DNA from: Gloeomargarita sp. SKYG116
GTDB lineage: Bacteria > Cyanobacteriota > Cyanobacteriia > Gloeomargaritales > Gloeomargaritaceae
Direction of reading: 5' to 3'
Length of the DNA stretch: 53,774 nt
Assembly (NCBI GenBank): GCA_025056115.1
Contig: JANWVM010000009.1
Location: forward strand, 1 to 53,774
Shown here one piece after another: positions 34,706 through 43,570 of the stretch. The position numbers and the translations under genes are program-made. Position 1 is the stretch's first letter. Every line of letters begins with the position of its first letter. The notes beneath the pieces were generated by a model, which was given only the letters and a program-made list of their open reading frames with translations, ran no database searches and was not told the DNA's origin.

Positions 34706-36831
34706 CACGTTTTCACAATTTGCGAGAAATCAGCCAGGACGAGTGCGCTGTTGCGAATGAGGCCCAGCAAATTCAACCGGTTGCGCCGAATATCTGGGTT
34801 TTCGTCCATCACCAGCACGCTCTCTGGCCCATCAAAAAATCGCGCGAGTACGGGAGCGATAGCCCGCAATCCCTGCACTAGCTGGTCATAGTCGCCGGTG
34901 ACCTGGGTGTGTTGCGCTTGGGCCAGTAACTGGTTGACGCTCTGGTAGAGTTCCCGCTCGATGGGCTGGTGTAGTAGTGGTTTATCAATAACGGCATCAG
35001 CATCTAAAACATCCGTCGGTAAATCCCCTTGACTGGCTAACCGGCTCGCTCGATTGACGGTGGCGTAAATTTCTTGCAAAATGCCGTTTTGCCGCAACGC
35101 CTTGAGCCAATCAGCCCGCCGGAAAAAGTCAGCAATATTCGTCAAAACGCGCTCCATACCTACCATCTGCTCCAGGTCCAGCAGCGCGTTGATGAGGTCA
35201 TAGTCTAAACCTTTTTCCTGCAAAAGTGTATGGAATCGTTGCCCGAGTAACAGGTGCCATTGTTTTTCCAGTTCCGTGCGGTTAAAGCTGGCGTAATCCG
35301 TGGTCAAGATGTCGGCCATGGTGTGAAACAGGTGTTGCAAGTTGAGCGGATAGGTGGGATAGAGGTCGTTCGCGATTAAGACAATACTGCGCGCTGCCCG
35401 GCGTAGAGCAAAGGGGTCGGATGAACCCGTCGGTACCAACCCGACAGCCAGAATGCCGACGATGGTATCGAGTCGGTCGGCCAGCGCCACCCATTGACCG
35501 GCTAAGGTCTGGGGTCGTTCTTGATAGTGTTCAGCAATCGCCTGGGCAACAACGCTATTTTCGCCGGTCTTTTCAGCGTAATGACCGCCCATCACGCCCT
35601 GTAATTCGCTAAATTCCCCCACCATTTGCGTGACCAGGTCGGCTTTGCACAGATGGGCTGCCCGCAGAATATGGCGCTGGGTTTCGTCCGGGTAATCGGT
35701 CTCAGCCAGCACGGTTTGCAGCAGTTGTTCCATGCGTTGGACTTTGCGCAGGACGGACCCCAATTGCTCCTGAAAGGTGACGCTGGCTAGTTGGGGAACG
35801 TAGGCAGCTAACGGTTGACGCAAATCGGCTTCGTAAAAAAACCGGGCATCAGCCAACCGCGCGCGCAAGACCCGTTCATTCCCCTGGCGAATGGTGTCGG
35901 CCCAAGCGGGATGGCCATTACTCATGGTGACGAAATGGGGCAACAAGTTTCCCTGCGCATCCATCACGGGGAAATACCGCTGGTGGTGGGTCATGACCGT
36001 CGTGATCACCGCAGCCGGAAGTTGGAGATAGGCAGGGTCAAACGACCCCAGGATACCAGTCGGCCATTCGGTGAGATGGGTCACTTCCTCAAGTAGAGCG
36101 GGCGGGATGGCGGCTTGGCTGTGGGGGGGTAAAACACGGTGCAATTCCTGGCGAATCCGTTCGCGGCGGGCGGTAACATCGGCTTCCACACCGGCTTGCC
36201 GCAGGCAGTCCAGGTACCTCTCTGCCCGAGGAATAACGACTGGCTGGGGGTGAAGAACGCGATGACCACGGCTCATGCGGTCTGCATGTAAACACTCGGA
36301 ACCATTGGTTAAGGTCACCGGCAACACCTGGTCATCCCACAGGGCCACCAGCCAGCGAATCGGTCGTGAAAATCTAACGGGGCCATCTCCCCACCGCATG
36401 AAGCGCGGGCCAGTGAGCTTTTGCCACCAGTGGGGAATCAGTTCAACCAGAACTTCAGGAGCTGGACGGCCAGGCAGGGTTTGCAGCAAATACACGAACT
36501 GGCCCTTGGGGGTGTCCCGCACGTGGATATCTGTGAGTTGTGCCTGCCGCGACCGCAAAAAACCCAGCAGCGCCGGGGTGGGTTCCCCGTTTTGATAGGC
36601 CGCTTGAACCGACGGGCCTTTGATTTCGACCTGCTGATCGGGTTGTCGTGCTGGTACGCCCTGTAAATAAACAGCTAGGCGCCGAGGTGTGCCGTAGTAA
36701 TGAATGGCTTGGGGAGCTAAATGGACTGCTTCTAAACTGGCGGGAATCAGGGCTTGCCATTGAGCCAAGGCCTGGTCAATGAAGTCAGCTGGCAACTCTT
36801 CCGTCCCCAGTTCCCAAACGAAATCAGTCAT
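34705..36831 (-). CDS. glyS: Glycine--tRNA ligase beta subunit
   Basis: A 708-residue beta subunit of the bacterial alpha2-beta2 glycyl-tRNA synthetase, needed for tRNA binding and charging. The N-terminus FVWELGTEELPADFIDQAL is diagnostic. Other typical segments are EIKGPSVQAAYQNGEPTPALLGFLR, KMRWG-like RFMRWGDGPVRFSRPIRWLVAL, and TVLADRLDT-like WVALADRLDTIVGI with SSDPFALRRAA. Length is normal. glyQ is not in the window, as is common in cyanobacteria. The stop is fused to the murD start. Confidence 0.97.
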   Translation of the reverse strand: MTDFVWELGTEELPADFIDQALAQWQALIPASLEAVHLAPQAIHYYGTPRRLAVYLQGVPARQPDQQVEIKGPSVQAAYQNGEPTPALLGFLRSRQAQLTDIHVRDTPKGQFVYLLQTLPGRPAPEVLVELIPHWWQKLTGPRFMRWGDGPVRFSRPIRWLVALWDDQVLPVTLTNGSECLHADRMSRGHRVLHPQPVVIPRAERYLDCLRQAGVEADVTARRERIRQELHRVLPPHSQAAIPPALLEEVTHLTEWPTGILGSFDPAYLQLPAAVITTVMTHHQRYFPVMDAQGNLLPHFVTMSNGHPAWADTIRQGNERVLRARLADARFFYEADLRQPLAAYVPQLASVTFQEQLGSVLRKVQRMEQLLQTVLAETDYPDETQRHILRAAHLCKADLVTQMVGEFSELQGVMGGHYAEKTGENSVVAQAIAEHYQERPQTLAGQWVALADRLDTIVGILAVGLVPTGSSDPFALRRAARSIVLIANDLYPTYPLNLQHLFHTMADILTTDYASFNRTELEKQWHLLLGQRFHTLLQEKGLDYDLINALLDLEQMVGMERVLTNIADFFRRADWLKALRQNGILQEIYATVNRASRLASQGDLPTDVLDADAVIDKPLLHQPIERELYQSVNQLLAQAQHTQVTGDYDQLVQGLRAIAPVLARFFDGPESVLVMDENPDIRRNRLNLLGLIRNSALVLADFSQIVKT

Positions 36832-36876
36832 GGGTTCCCCAACGCTGCTGTTTAGTTTAGCGCGGGTGGGGGCCTG

Positions 36877-37434
36877 CTAATCGCCTAGCCAGCGTTCGAG
36901 CCAGTCCAGTACACTGGTGAGTTTACGCACGGCTTTTTGTTTAATCTGCTGCAATCGCTGTTGCCGTTGCCAAGCCTGCCATTCCCGCTCGTAGGTCTCA
37001 CCCGATTGCTGCATCACTTGTTGCCACCGCCACCCAACTGAAATCACCGACGTAATGGTTACCAGCGCCGGTAGGTAATAGGGCCAGGCCAAGCCGCGGG
37101 TCGTCCAGACCACCACCCGGCCATCCCATAGCCAATCCAGCAGGAGAAATGGCAACGTTACCCAAATGATGGTCACGCCGGTTTGTTGTAATTGCGCCCG
37201 CCATTGCTGCCACCGCCATCGTTGAAATTCCTGGCGTTGTCGCTGGAGAGACTGGGCCTGTCGCCATTCCTGCTCAGCGATGGCTAATTCCTCAGGGGAA
37301 ATCCCCAACTCCTGGGCAATCTCTTGCAGTTGCGCTTGGGTCAGCAGATCGGGGGATTCCCCCTTCTGAGCATGGCGGGTGATGGCCCACTGGAGAATGC
37401 CTTGCACCTCCTGGGGACTGTAGGTGGGTTGCAT
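36877..37434 (-). CDS. 2TM-domain membrane protein with N-terminal helical segment
   Basis: A 185-residue protein. The N-terminal 65 residues (YSPQEVQGILQWAI, LLTQAQLQEIAQELGISPEELAIAEQEW) form a small helical domain often found before cyanobacterial 2TM domains. A Gln/Arg/Trp-rich linker (65-85) follows. Two hydrophobic helices lie at about 87-135, and the C-terminal 50 residues are charged and likely coiled-coil. The start is two bases after the stop of the small secreted protein gene. Function is unknown; related domains appear in bacterial sensory proteins. Confidence 0.75.
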   Translation of the reverse strand: MQPTYSPQEVQGILQWAITRHAQKGESPDLLTQAQLQEIAQELGISPEELAIAEQEWRQAQSLQRQRQEFQRWRWQQWRAQLQQTGVTIIWVTLPFLLLDWLWDGRVVVWTTRGLAWPYYLPALVTITSVISVGWRWQQVMQQSGETYEREWQAWQRQQRLQQIKQKAVRKLTSVLDWLERWLGD

Positions 37435-37436
37435 AA

Positions 37437-37757
37437 CTAGGGGGTGGGCTTGGGTTGCACCTCAACCGATGTGCTGGGCGGATTGAGTAACTGGCGTTGT
37501 TTGGCGCGGAACGCCTCCACGGCGCGGGAGAGGTCGCTCTGGGTATCCTCCATAAACTCCGACATGCTGCGAGTACTGGCGCGGAAGGTGGCGTTGTTGA
37601 TGAATTCCATTATGTTTGTGATGGGAGAAGTCGGTTCTGCCGCCGGCCCTTGGTACTCATTCTGGCGTCGGGGAGCCAACAAATTGCTAGCTTGCGCCCA
37701 CGCTGGCGTCGTTAACGTCAAAACCAAACCAAAAGCCAAGAGCATTTGTCTTCCCAT
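37437..37757 (-). CDS. Small exported protein, conserved type unknown
   Basis: A 106-residue protein with a clear cleavable signal peptide (MLLAFGLVLTLTTPAWAQA, cleavage after AWA). The mature 85 residues are polar, with SPITNIMEFINNATFRAS and SMSEFMEDTQSDLSRAVEAF, and end in a Pro/Thr tail. GGGAGG precedes the ATG. It is in tight series with the 2TM gene downstream. Lumenal or periplasmic location is inferred. I do not recognise a named family. Confidence 0.72.
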   Translation of the reverse strand: MGRQMLLAFGLVLTLTTPAWAQASNLLAPRRQNEYQGPAAEPTSPITNIMEFINNATFRASTRSMSEFMEDTQSDLSRAVEAFRAKQRQLLNPPSTSVEVQPKPTP

Positions 37758-37817
37758 GGCGCGTCCTCCCTTGCACTGCGCTACCTAACAGTTTATACGC
37801 ATGGTTGTGGTGGTTGG

Positions 37818-37846
37818 TTGACACCTCCCGAAGGTTGGACTACTTT
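37818..37846 (+). promoter_or_regulatory. Sigma-70-type promoter for mgtE-mgtC
   Basis: TTGACA (37818-37823) is followed after exactly 17 bases by TACTTT (37841-37846), giving a perfect -35 and a fair -10 at ideal spacing. Transcription would begin near 37853, about 390 bases upstream of the mgtE start codon. Confidence 0.6.
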
Positions 37847-37897
37847 GAAAGAGTGGCAGTTCCGGCTGCCGGTACACCTAGTTTTTCAGGAGAACTT

Positions 37898-38023
37898 ATG
37901 GATGGGGCTGACGGCAGTAGTTACCTGGTAGGGCGGTCTTGCTGGGTAAAACTGTGGTGGTCTCTACTCCTGCCGTGTTCAGTTTGTGAATTGATGGATT
38001 TGCCGCTGGGACTAGGTTCTTAG
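37898..38023 (+). CDS. Possible 41-codon leader ORF in the mgtE 5' region
   Basis: An ATG at 37898 follows CAGGAG with a 5-base spacing and opens 41 codons to TAG 38021-38023. The product starts MDGADGSSYLVG and has a Trp/Leu/Cys-rich stretch (WVKLWWSLLLP). It resembles no protein family I know. It begins about 45 bases after the predicted transcript start and stops 18 bases before a strong hairpin. That arrangement is typical of leader peptides, but it could be chance. Confidence 0.25.
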   Translation: MDGADGSSYLVGRSCWVKLWWSLLLPCSVCELMDLPLGLGS

Positions 38024-38041
38024 TGCCCCTAGGTTTATCCG

Positions 38042-38085
38042 CCATCACCGCTGAGCAGGGCAGGCTGGACGCAAGCGGTTGATGG
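38042..38085 (+). promoter_or_regulatory. Strong hairpin in the mgtE leader
   Basis: CCATCACCGCT (38042-38052) pairs with AGCGGTTGATGG (38074-38085), giving 11 bp with one bulged U and a 21-base loop. No U tract follows, so it is not a simple terminator. Confidence 0.5.
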
Positions 38086-38145
38086 AGGTAAGCCATGCCC
38101 AAACTGTAATGGTCGTTCCCTCATTATCAGGCTCACCCGACTGAG

Positions 38146-38208
38146 TGGGTCGCAGGGAGCAGCTTTCTTTTGCAGATGGCTGATGGCGACGGAGCACTTG
38201 TCATCGGC
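38146..38208 (+). promoter_or_regulatory. corA-shared motif and second leader hairpin before mgtE
   Basis: Bases 38146-38163 (TGGGTCGCAGGGAGCAGC) match 17 of 18 bases of the motif at 8620-8637 before corA. GCTGATG (38179-38185) pairs with CATCGGC (38202-38208), 7 bp with one G-U. The hairpin ends 20 bases before the mgtE ribosome binding site. Confidence 0.45.
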
Positions 38209-38242
38209 AGTGTCCCACCTGGCCTGGAAGGAGGTAGTCATC

Positions 38243-39619
38243 ATGGCGCGGTATCCCTTAGATGATTTACTGGCGTATCCCAAAGCCTTTGGCGCGGCGA
38301 AGCGAACAGCCAATCAGTTGGATACGGTGGAACTATTGCGTTTGCTGCGGGAATTGCCACCACGAAAGCAAATATTGGCCTTTCGGATGCTGGAAAAAGA
38401 CCGAGCAATTGCCGTGTTTGAGGCATTGACACCAGAGGAACAGGCGGAATTGGTTCATCGGATGACCGACCCGGAAATTGCAGCATTTCTGGAAGCCCTA
38501 GAACCCGATCAACGGGTGCGGTTATTTGAAGAATTGCCCGCCAAGGTGACGAAGCGATTGCTCCAGCAATTGAGCGAAGAATCGCGCCGGGCCGTGAATT
38601 TGCTCTTGGGTTATCCCGAAAATAGCGTGGGGCGGCGGATGAATCTACGTTATTTGGCCCTACGGGATCATTTCACGGTAGAACAGGCCATTCAGGCGAT
38701 TCGCCATTCCGGTTTACCGGATGAAGAACTCAATATCCTTTTCGTGATTGATGCCGAGCGCTTTTACCAAGGTTTCCTTCGCCCGACGCAGTTGATGAAG
38801 GCCGACCCGCAAACCCTCGTTGGTACCCTTGCCCAGGGGCGGGATATCGCCATCACGGTGACAACGCCGGAGTTGCTCGCAGCGAAACGCCTTAAGGAAC
38901 TTGACTTGCCTGCGATTCCGGTGGTGGATAGCGAGGGCCGCTTGGTAGGGGATTTGAGCTTCGATGATGTGCTGGATTTGATCGAAGCAGAAGCCACTGG
39001 CGCGATGCTGACCAAGGCAGGGGTTGGGAATCTGCTCGAGCGTGACCAGGGCTGGAGTGAACGGCTGGTGCAGGGACCCATACGCTACGCCATTCAATTG
39101 CGCATTGTTTGCCTAGTCATCACCCTGATCGGGGGGATGCTGGTCGGCGCTGTCGTCCAAACCTTTGAGGAGGTCTTGGAGGCGGTTGTAGCTGTGGCGG
39201 TGTTTATCCCAGTGGTCATGGACATGGGGGGCAATGTGGGCACCCAGTCCACCACTATCTTCGCGCGAGGGCTGGCGTGGGGGCACATTGATATTCGTCG
39301 CTACGGGAGTTACCTGCTGCGGGAGTTGCGCATCGGGGCTGCGATGGGCGCAATTCTTGGGGTAGCCGCAGGTTTGATTGCCTGGTTATGGCAAGGGATA
39401 CCCAACGGCGTGCCGCAACTAGGCCTGGCGGTAGGCTTGACCATGTTTATCGTGCTCACGCTGGCAGCAGTGATAGGAGCGTTCTTGCCCTGGTTGTTAT
39501 TGAAGCTTGGCTTTGACCACGGCCCGGCCTCCGACCCCTTCGTCACTACCATCAAGGACTTCACGGGGTTACTGCTCTACTTCTTGCTGGTGAGTTGGCT
39601 GTTGGGTATCCAGGTATGA
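38243..39619 (+). CDS. mgtE: Magnesium transporter MgtE
   Basis: A 458-residue homodimeric Mg2+ channel from ATG 38243, which has AAGGAGG eight bases upstream; a longer frame from 38183 is less likely. It has the N-terminal helical domain (about 20-120; ALTPEEQAELVHRM, LPAKVTKRLLQQLSEE), then two CBS domains (to about 255; LIPAIPVVDSEGRLVGDL-like block), the connecting plug helix, and five transmembrane helices with VVMDMGGNVGTQSTTIFARGL, the pore region. Asp-rich Mg2+ sensor positions are in the N and CBS parts. The stop overlaps mgtC in ATGA. Confidence 0.96.
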   Translation: MARYPLDDLLAYPKAFGAAKRTANQLDTVELLRLLRELPPRKQILAFRMLEKDRAIAVFEALTPEEQAELVHRMTDPEIAAFLEALEPDQRVRLFEELPAKVTKRLLQQLSEESRRAVNLLLGYPENSVGRRMNLRYLALRDHFTVEQAIQAIRHSGLPDEELNILFVIDAERFYQGFLRPTQLMKADPQTLVGTLAQGRDIAITVTTPELLAAKRLKELDLPAIPVVDSEGRLVGDLSFDDVLDLIEAEATGAMLTKAGVGNLLERDQGWSERLVQGPIRYAIQLRIVCLVITLIGGMLVGAVVQTFEEVLEAVVAVAVFIPVVMDMGGNVGTQSTTIFARGLAWGHIDIRRYGSYLLRELRIGAAMGAILGVAAGLIAWLWQGIPNGVPQLGLAVGLTMFIVLTLAAVIGAFLPWLLLKLGFDHGPASDPFVTTIKDFTGLLLYFLLVSWLLGIQV

Positions 39620-40320
39620 CGTTGACCGAGTTCACCATACGCTTGGCGGTCGCCTTTTTGCTGGGGTCGGCTCTAGGGTTGGAGCGACAATGGCGGCAAC
39701 GCATGGCGGGCTTGCGCACCAATACCCTGGTGGCGACAGGAGCGGCCCTGTTTGTGATGCTTTCGGCGTTGATCCCTGGGGATACCAGCCCTACACGGAT
39801 TGCGGCTCAGGTGGTCTCTGGTATTGGGTTCTTGGGCGGGGGCGTGATCCTGCGGGAGGGCTTGAGCGTGCGGGGGTTAAACACGGCAGCCACCCTCTGG
39901 TGCGCCGCAGCGATTGGTTCCCTGGCCGGTGCGGGACTGTTGTCCCAGGCAACAGTTGGGGCCATTGCTGTGCTGATTGCCAATCTCGTCCTGCGACCCC
40001 TGGGCCATCGCATCAACCAACAGCCGCTCAAGGGCACCGAGGTAGAGTTGGTCTATCGCTGCGAAGTGACTTGCCGCGCTGAGAATGAAGCCCATATCCG
40101 CGCGTTGTTGCTCCAGGCAATGGCAGCAGCAAATCAGCTACACCTGCGGTCCCTCTCGAGCGAGGATTTGGCAGATGGGTCTGACCAGGTGCATGTCCAG
40201 GCAGAACTCATGACCCAAGAGCGCAACGATGCGTTCCTCGAACAAATCGTGAGTCGTCTGAGCTTGGAACCAGGCGTCACCTCTGTCCGCTGGCGGATTA
40301 CCGAGCAGGAGTTTGGTTAA
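39616..40320 (+). CDS. MgtC/SapB family protein
   Basis: A 234-residue protein from ATG 39616, overlapping the mgtE stop. Four to five transmembrane helices fill the first 140 residues, with the family signatures GSALGLERQWRQRMAGLRTNTLVATGAALFV-type start (in short pieces LGLERQWR and GLRTNTLVA), SGIGFLGGGVILREG and VRGLNTAATLWCAAAIG. A cytosolic ACT-like C-terminal domain follows. MgtC proteins support growth at low Mg2+ and modulate ATP synthase or membrane potential in other bacteria. Coupling with MgtE suggests a shared Mg2+ homeostasis function. Confidence 0.93.
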   Translation: MTLTEFTIRLAVAFLLGSALGLERQWRQRMAGLRTNTLVATGAALFVMLSALIPGDTSPTRIAAQVVSGIGFLGGGVILREGLSVRGLNTAATLWCAAAIGSLAGAGLLSQATVGAIAVLIANLVLRPLGHRINQQPLKGTEVELVYRCEVTCRAENEAHIRALLLQAMAAANQLHLRSLSSEDLADGSDQVHVQAELMTQERNDAFLEQIVSRLSLEPGVTSVRWRITEQEFG

Positions 40321-40347
40321 GAGCACTGCCTCAATGACAGCAGGGAA

Positions 40348-41685
40348 CTAAGCGACCAATTCTTGCAGGATGCGCTCGAACTCCTGAGCAAATGTCACCT
40401 GCGCTCGGTTGGTTTTTCCACCCAGGTACAGTTGTTGATCCACCCACAGACCCCAAATTTGACTGTAAGACACATAACTCATCAGCACGCCAATCATTAA
40501 ACCGGCAAAGCCTAGATACAAAATTGGCACGCCGGGGTCAGATTTAATTTGCAAACCCGTACTGCCAACGATTTCTGTCAGATGCAGCATGACGTTACCG
40601 ATTTGCACTGGCGTCCCAACCCGTCCCGTCCCTATTAATTGTCCCTGCTGGTCGTAGAGCAAAAATAGTCCCTGCAAGTCGGGAATGACCAGAGAAATCC
40701 CTGCACTTAAATCCGCTTTCAAAGGTAACCAAGTTCCCCATAACTTGCGCCCATTCTCAGCCGTAAAAGGGGCTACGGGAAGTTCTAAAACTGGACTGTT
40801 ATTAAACCGTAAACGGACACTGTGAATCCCCCAACTGGTCTGGTAAAAAGTTAACCCTCGCCAGCGTAGCGGTTGATTGACATGAATGATTCGACGGGCG
40901 ACCTCTTCCCCCTGGTCATTCAACAGGCCTAAATCGGTGTAAAACTGGTCAATTTCCCCCGTCGGTGTGTATTCAATCCAGAACCGATGGACGCGCCCGT
41001 GAACGCTCGGTAAATGTCGCACTAAGGCTCCCGCATTTAACACATTTTGCAGTTGAAAATCCTGGCCGCTGGGTACCATTTCCTGAGCTAAAAATCCAGT
41101 GAGTGAACTGACCAAGCCACCGAGCAGGATGACGACTAAGCTGGCGTGAACGACGATGGGACCCATTTTGCCAATCAATCCTTTGCGGGCGTAGAGTTTT
41201 TCGCCATCGGTCACCACCCAGTAGCCTCGTTTGGCCAGGACTTGTGCAAGCCTTTCGGCAGGCATATTCGGGCAAGTTTGACTGAAACTGAGGCGAGCAA
41301 TCTGTTCCGGCCGTTGGTAATAGGACCACTTTCGTGCCACCCGCAAGGCTGGCCACTGCCGCAGGGAAGTGCAGGCCATCAAACTGGCCCCAAATAGAAT
41401 CAATAAACTCAAGTACCACCAGGTGTGATAGACGTGGTCCAGACCTAAGACCAAAATCACGCGCCAGCTCAAAAAGCCAAACAGCGCTGGGTGTTCAGGG
41501 TAGTGAGCTTGGTAGAAAGCCAGCGACTCGCCCTGTTCAATCACCGTACCGGCGACACTCGCAATTGCGATTCCCAGCAGCAAGCCGATGGCCAGACGTA
41601 AATCAGCTACCACCTGTAGCCAACTGTGCCACCAAACACCCAGGGCACGCTGCCGGTCTTGCCACCACGCGGAAAAAGTCGTCAT
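40348..41685 (-). CDS. ccs1: Cytochrome c biogenesis protein Ccs1/ResB
   Basis: A 445-residue membrane subunit of the system II cytochrome c maturation machinery, acting with CcsA to deliver heme to apocytochromes on the lumenal side. Three N-terminal transmembrane helices (about 25-110, with LRLAIGLLLGIAIASVAGTVIEQGES), a further helix at about 185-205 (GPIVVHASLVVILLGGLVSS, with the heme-associated His), a large lumenal domain, and a C-terminal helix (ILYLGFAGLMIGVLMSYVSYSQIW) match the family. The block LTFYQTSWG is conserved. It is the last gene of the rpsB-led series. Confidence 0.94.
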   Translation of the reverse strand: MTTFSAWWQDRQRALGVWWHSWLQVVADLRLAIGLLLGIAIASVAGTVIEQGESLAFYQAHYPEHPALFGFLSWRVILVLGLDHVYHTWWYLSLLILFGASLMACTSLRQWPALRVARKWSYYQRPEQIARLSFSQTCPNMPAERLAQVLAKRGYWVVTDGEKLYARKGLIGKMGPIVVHASLVVILLGGLVSSLTGFLAQEMVPSGQDFQLQNVLNAGALVRHLPSVHGRVHRFWIEYTPTGEIDQFYTDLGLLNDQGEEVARRIIHVNQPLRWRGLTFYQTSWGIHSVRLRFNNSPVLELPVAPFTAENGRKLWGTWLPLKADLSAGISLVIPDLQGLFLLYDQQGQLIGTGRVGTPVQIGNVMLHLTEIVGSTGLQIKSDPGVPILYLGFAGLMIGVLMSYVSYSQIWGLWVDQQLYLGGKTNRAQVTFAQEFERILQELVA

Positions 41686-41712
41686 CGCTCGTAGCTATCA
41701 CTGATTTCCATG

Positions 41713-42213
41713 CTAGGGCAATTGTCCAGCGGCTTGTCGCGCCTGTAATTGACGTAGCCACTGTTGCGGGTCGGGCCCCTGTGCGGTCAGTTCCACCCGC
41801 CGCCCTGCCGAGCTATCGTTTTGCCAGCGCACATGTATATAACAGGAGGGCCACACCGGTAATCGCTCCGGCCATTCCACTGCAACAATCCCTGGCGGCG
41901 CTTCCTGCCAGTAATACTCCGGCTGCAATTGCTGCACTTCGGCAGTACTGAGGCGATATAAGTCCAGGTGATACAGGGGAATCCGTCCTTCCGGATATTC
42001 ATGCACCAGGGCAAACGTGGGACTGGTCACTGGTTCGCTAATGCCAAGGCCCTGGGCCAAACCCTGCACCAGCGTGGTTTTGCCGCTGCCCAGCTCCCCT
42101 TGCAACAACAACACCGCGCCAGCCGGTAAAACGTCCGCCAACGCCATTCCCAAGCGCACAGTCGCCGTTGCATCTGGTAGCTCTACCACCACGCATGCAC
42201 CCGCTGGTACCAT
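41713..42213 (-). CDS. tsaE: tRNA threonylcarbamoyladenosine biosynthesis ATPase TsaE
   Basis: A 166-residue P-loop protein that drives turnover of the TsaBDE complex making t6A37 on ANN-decoding tRNAs. Walker A is [21 protein letters not shown] near residue 40, shown by [34 protein letters not shown] and VAVEWPER are standard TsaE features. The ATG at 42213 lies 31 bases inside the yvcK 3' end; GTG codons a few residues later are alternative starts. Length is close to typical. Confidence 0.95.
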   Translation of the reverse strand: MVPAGACVVVELPDATATVRLGMALADVLPAGAVLLLQGELGSGKTTLVQGLAQGLGISEPVTSPTFALVHEYPEGRIPLYHLDLYRLSTAEVQQLQPEYYWQEAPPGIVAVEWPERLPVWPSCYIHVRWQNDSSAGRRVELTAQGPDPQQWLRQLQARQAAGQLP

Positions 42214-43505
42214 CGCATCAAGACATGGGCCAACCGCTGGGGATGATGTTGGACATACCCTTTTTGGGGGTCTTCTTGAATCACGTCAGCCAGGAGGAGC
42301 CGATAACCCATGCGAATCACCTGCTCGCGGTCCAGCTCGACGAATTCCGACCCGACCTGAGCATACCGTTGTAGCGCCTGGGGTGACGGCGGTTTTTTCT
42401 GCACCAGCACCACGTCAAAAATCCGGCCACCCGTGACCTGCTCAATGGCCCGCAGGTGGTCCGACACCCGATACCCTTGGGTTTCCCCTGGCTCGGTCAT
42501 GGCATTGCAGATGTAAACACGGGGAACGGTGGCGCGGGCAATCGCTTCCGTAATGGCAGGCACCAGGAGGTTGGGAATTACGCTAGTGTACAGGCTTCCC
42601 GGCCCGACCAGGATTAAATCCGCATCTTCAATGGCCTCGATAGCCTTGGGTAAAGCCGGGGGATGGGCGGGTGTACAACCGATGCGCACGATACGTCCCT
42701 TGGCTTTGGGAATTTGGGACTCCCCCTCTACCCGCCGCCCATCTGCCAACTCGGCCCACAAATGCACATCCGCCATGGTCGCTGGCAACACCTGCCCCCG
42801 CACTGCCAACACCCGTGAACTGGCCGCAATCGCCTGCTCTAGACTGCCAGTGATATGAGTCAACGCGGTTAAGTACAAATTGCCAAAACTGTGGCCGCTC
42901 AAGCCCTCACCCGCCTCGAAGCGGTACTGGAACAAGGCGGTCAGCAACTGTTCTTCGCTGGCCAATGCCGCTAAACAGTTGCGAATATCCCCTGGTGGCA
43001 GGACTCCAACCTCTCGCCGTAACCGCCCGGACGACCCCCCATCATCCGCCACCGTCACAATCGCCGTGATATTGCTGCTGTAGTGTTTCAGACCCCGCAG
43101 CAGGCGCGACAATCCCGTTCCTCCTCCCAAGGCCACAATTTTGGGTCCCCGGTTGCGCTGGCGTTGGGCAATGAGCACATCGACAATATCCTGCTCCCCT
43201 TCTGGCCGCAGCGCTTCGGTCAAGGTGCCTACCGAGCGTGTCTGGCTCCAGATAATCAGGCCCAAACCCAGCAGGATCGCCAGCGGCCCAGAAATGTGGC
43301 TGGGAATCACGGTCGCCAAACCGCGCACAACGCTCTCGATAAGTTGCAACAAACTATTGATGGGCGTCAAGCGCAGCGAGATGGACAACCCCAGCACCAC
43401 CAGCACCGTGCCAACAAATGTCAGCAACAGCCAGCGTTTCACGAATAACCCTGGTCTCAGCCACTTGAGCCACTGCCGGAACCGCAAGGAAGCGTGTTTA
43501 CCCAT
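42183..43505 (-). CDS. yvcK: Gluconeogenesis factor YvcK/CofD-like protein
   Basis: A 440-residue protein with two hydrophobic N-terminal helices (about 25-50 and 70-88) and a cytosolic YvcK domain starting near residue 118. This begins [19 protein letters not shown], followed by [39 protein letters not shown] and [20 protein letters not shown]. YvcK binds UDP-GlcNAc and affects carbon flow and cell wall synthesis in firmicutes. Its role in cyanobacteria is inferred. The N-terminal membrane part is longer than in Bacillus, as is usual for cyanobacteria. It overlaps tsaE. Confidence 0.93.
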   Translation of the reverse strand: MGKHASLRFRQWLKWLRPGLFVKRWLLLTFVGTVLVVLGLSISLRLTPINSLLQLIESVVRGLATVIPSHISGPLAILLGLGLIIWSQTRSVGTLTEALRPEGEQDIVDVLIAQRQRNRGPKIVALGGGTGLSRLLRGLKHYSSNITAIVTVADDGGSSGRLRREVGVLPPGDIRNCLAALASEEQLLTALFQYRFEAGEGLSGHSFGNLYLTALTHITGSLEQAIAASSRVLAVRGQVLPATMADVHLWAELADGRRVEGESQIPKAKGRIVRIGCTPAHPPALPKAIEAIEDADLILVGPGSLYTSVIPNLLVPAITEAIARATVPRVYICNAMTEPGETQGYRVSDHLRAIEQVTGGRIFDVVLVQKKPPSPQALQRYAQVGSEFVELDREQVIRMGYRLLLADVIQEDPQKGYVQHHPQRLAHVLMRWYQRVHAWW

Positions 43506-43570
43506 GGGTCACCCTACACGGCGTCGGTTTCGACTGTAGCAAATGGGTACAGCGCTGGAAAAGTCATGGA

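Larger units (their letters stand above)
37758..38242 (+). promoter_or_regulatory. Long mgtE-mgtC leader region (485 bases without a conserved gene)
   Basis: This is the largest gap in the window. It holds a promoter (37818-37846), a possible 41-codon ORF with good Shine-Dalgarno (37898-38023), a strong hairpin (38042-38085), the motif shared with the corA leader (38146-38163), a second hairpin (38179-38208), and the mgtE Shine-Dalgarno at about 38228. The implied 5' UTR is about 390 bases. A known M-box Mg2+ riboswitch was not recognised. A leader that senses Mg2+ by RNA folding or by translation of the small ORF is inferred, not shown. Confidence 0.45.

Noticed and set aside
37853-38242. 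Known M-box (ykoK) Mg2+ riboswitch in the mgtE leader
   Set aside because: The conserved GUUAGGUGAGGCUCC core and other M-box segments, as I recall them, are not present.
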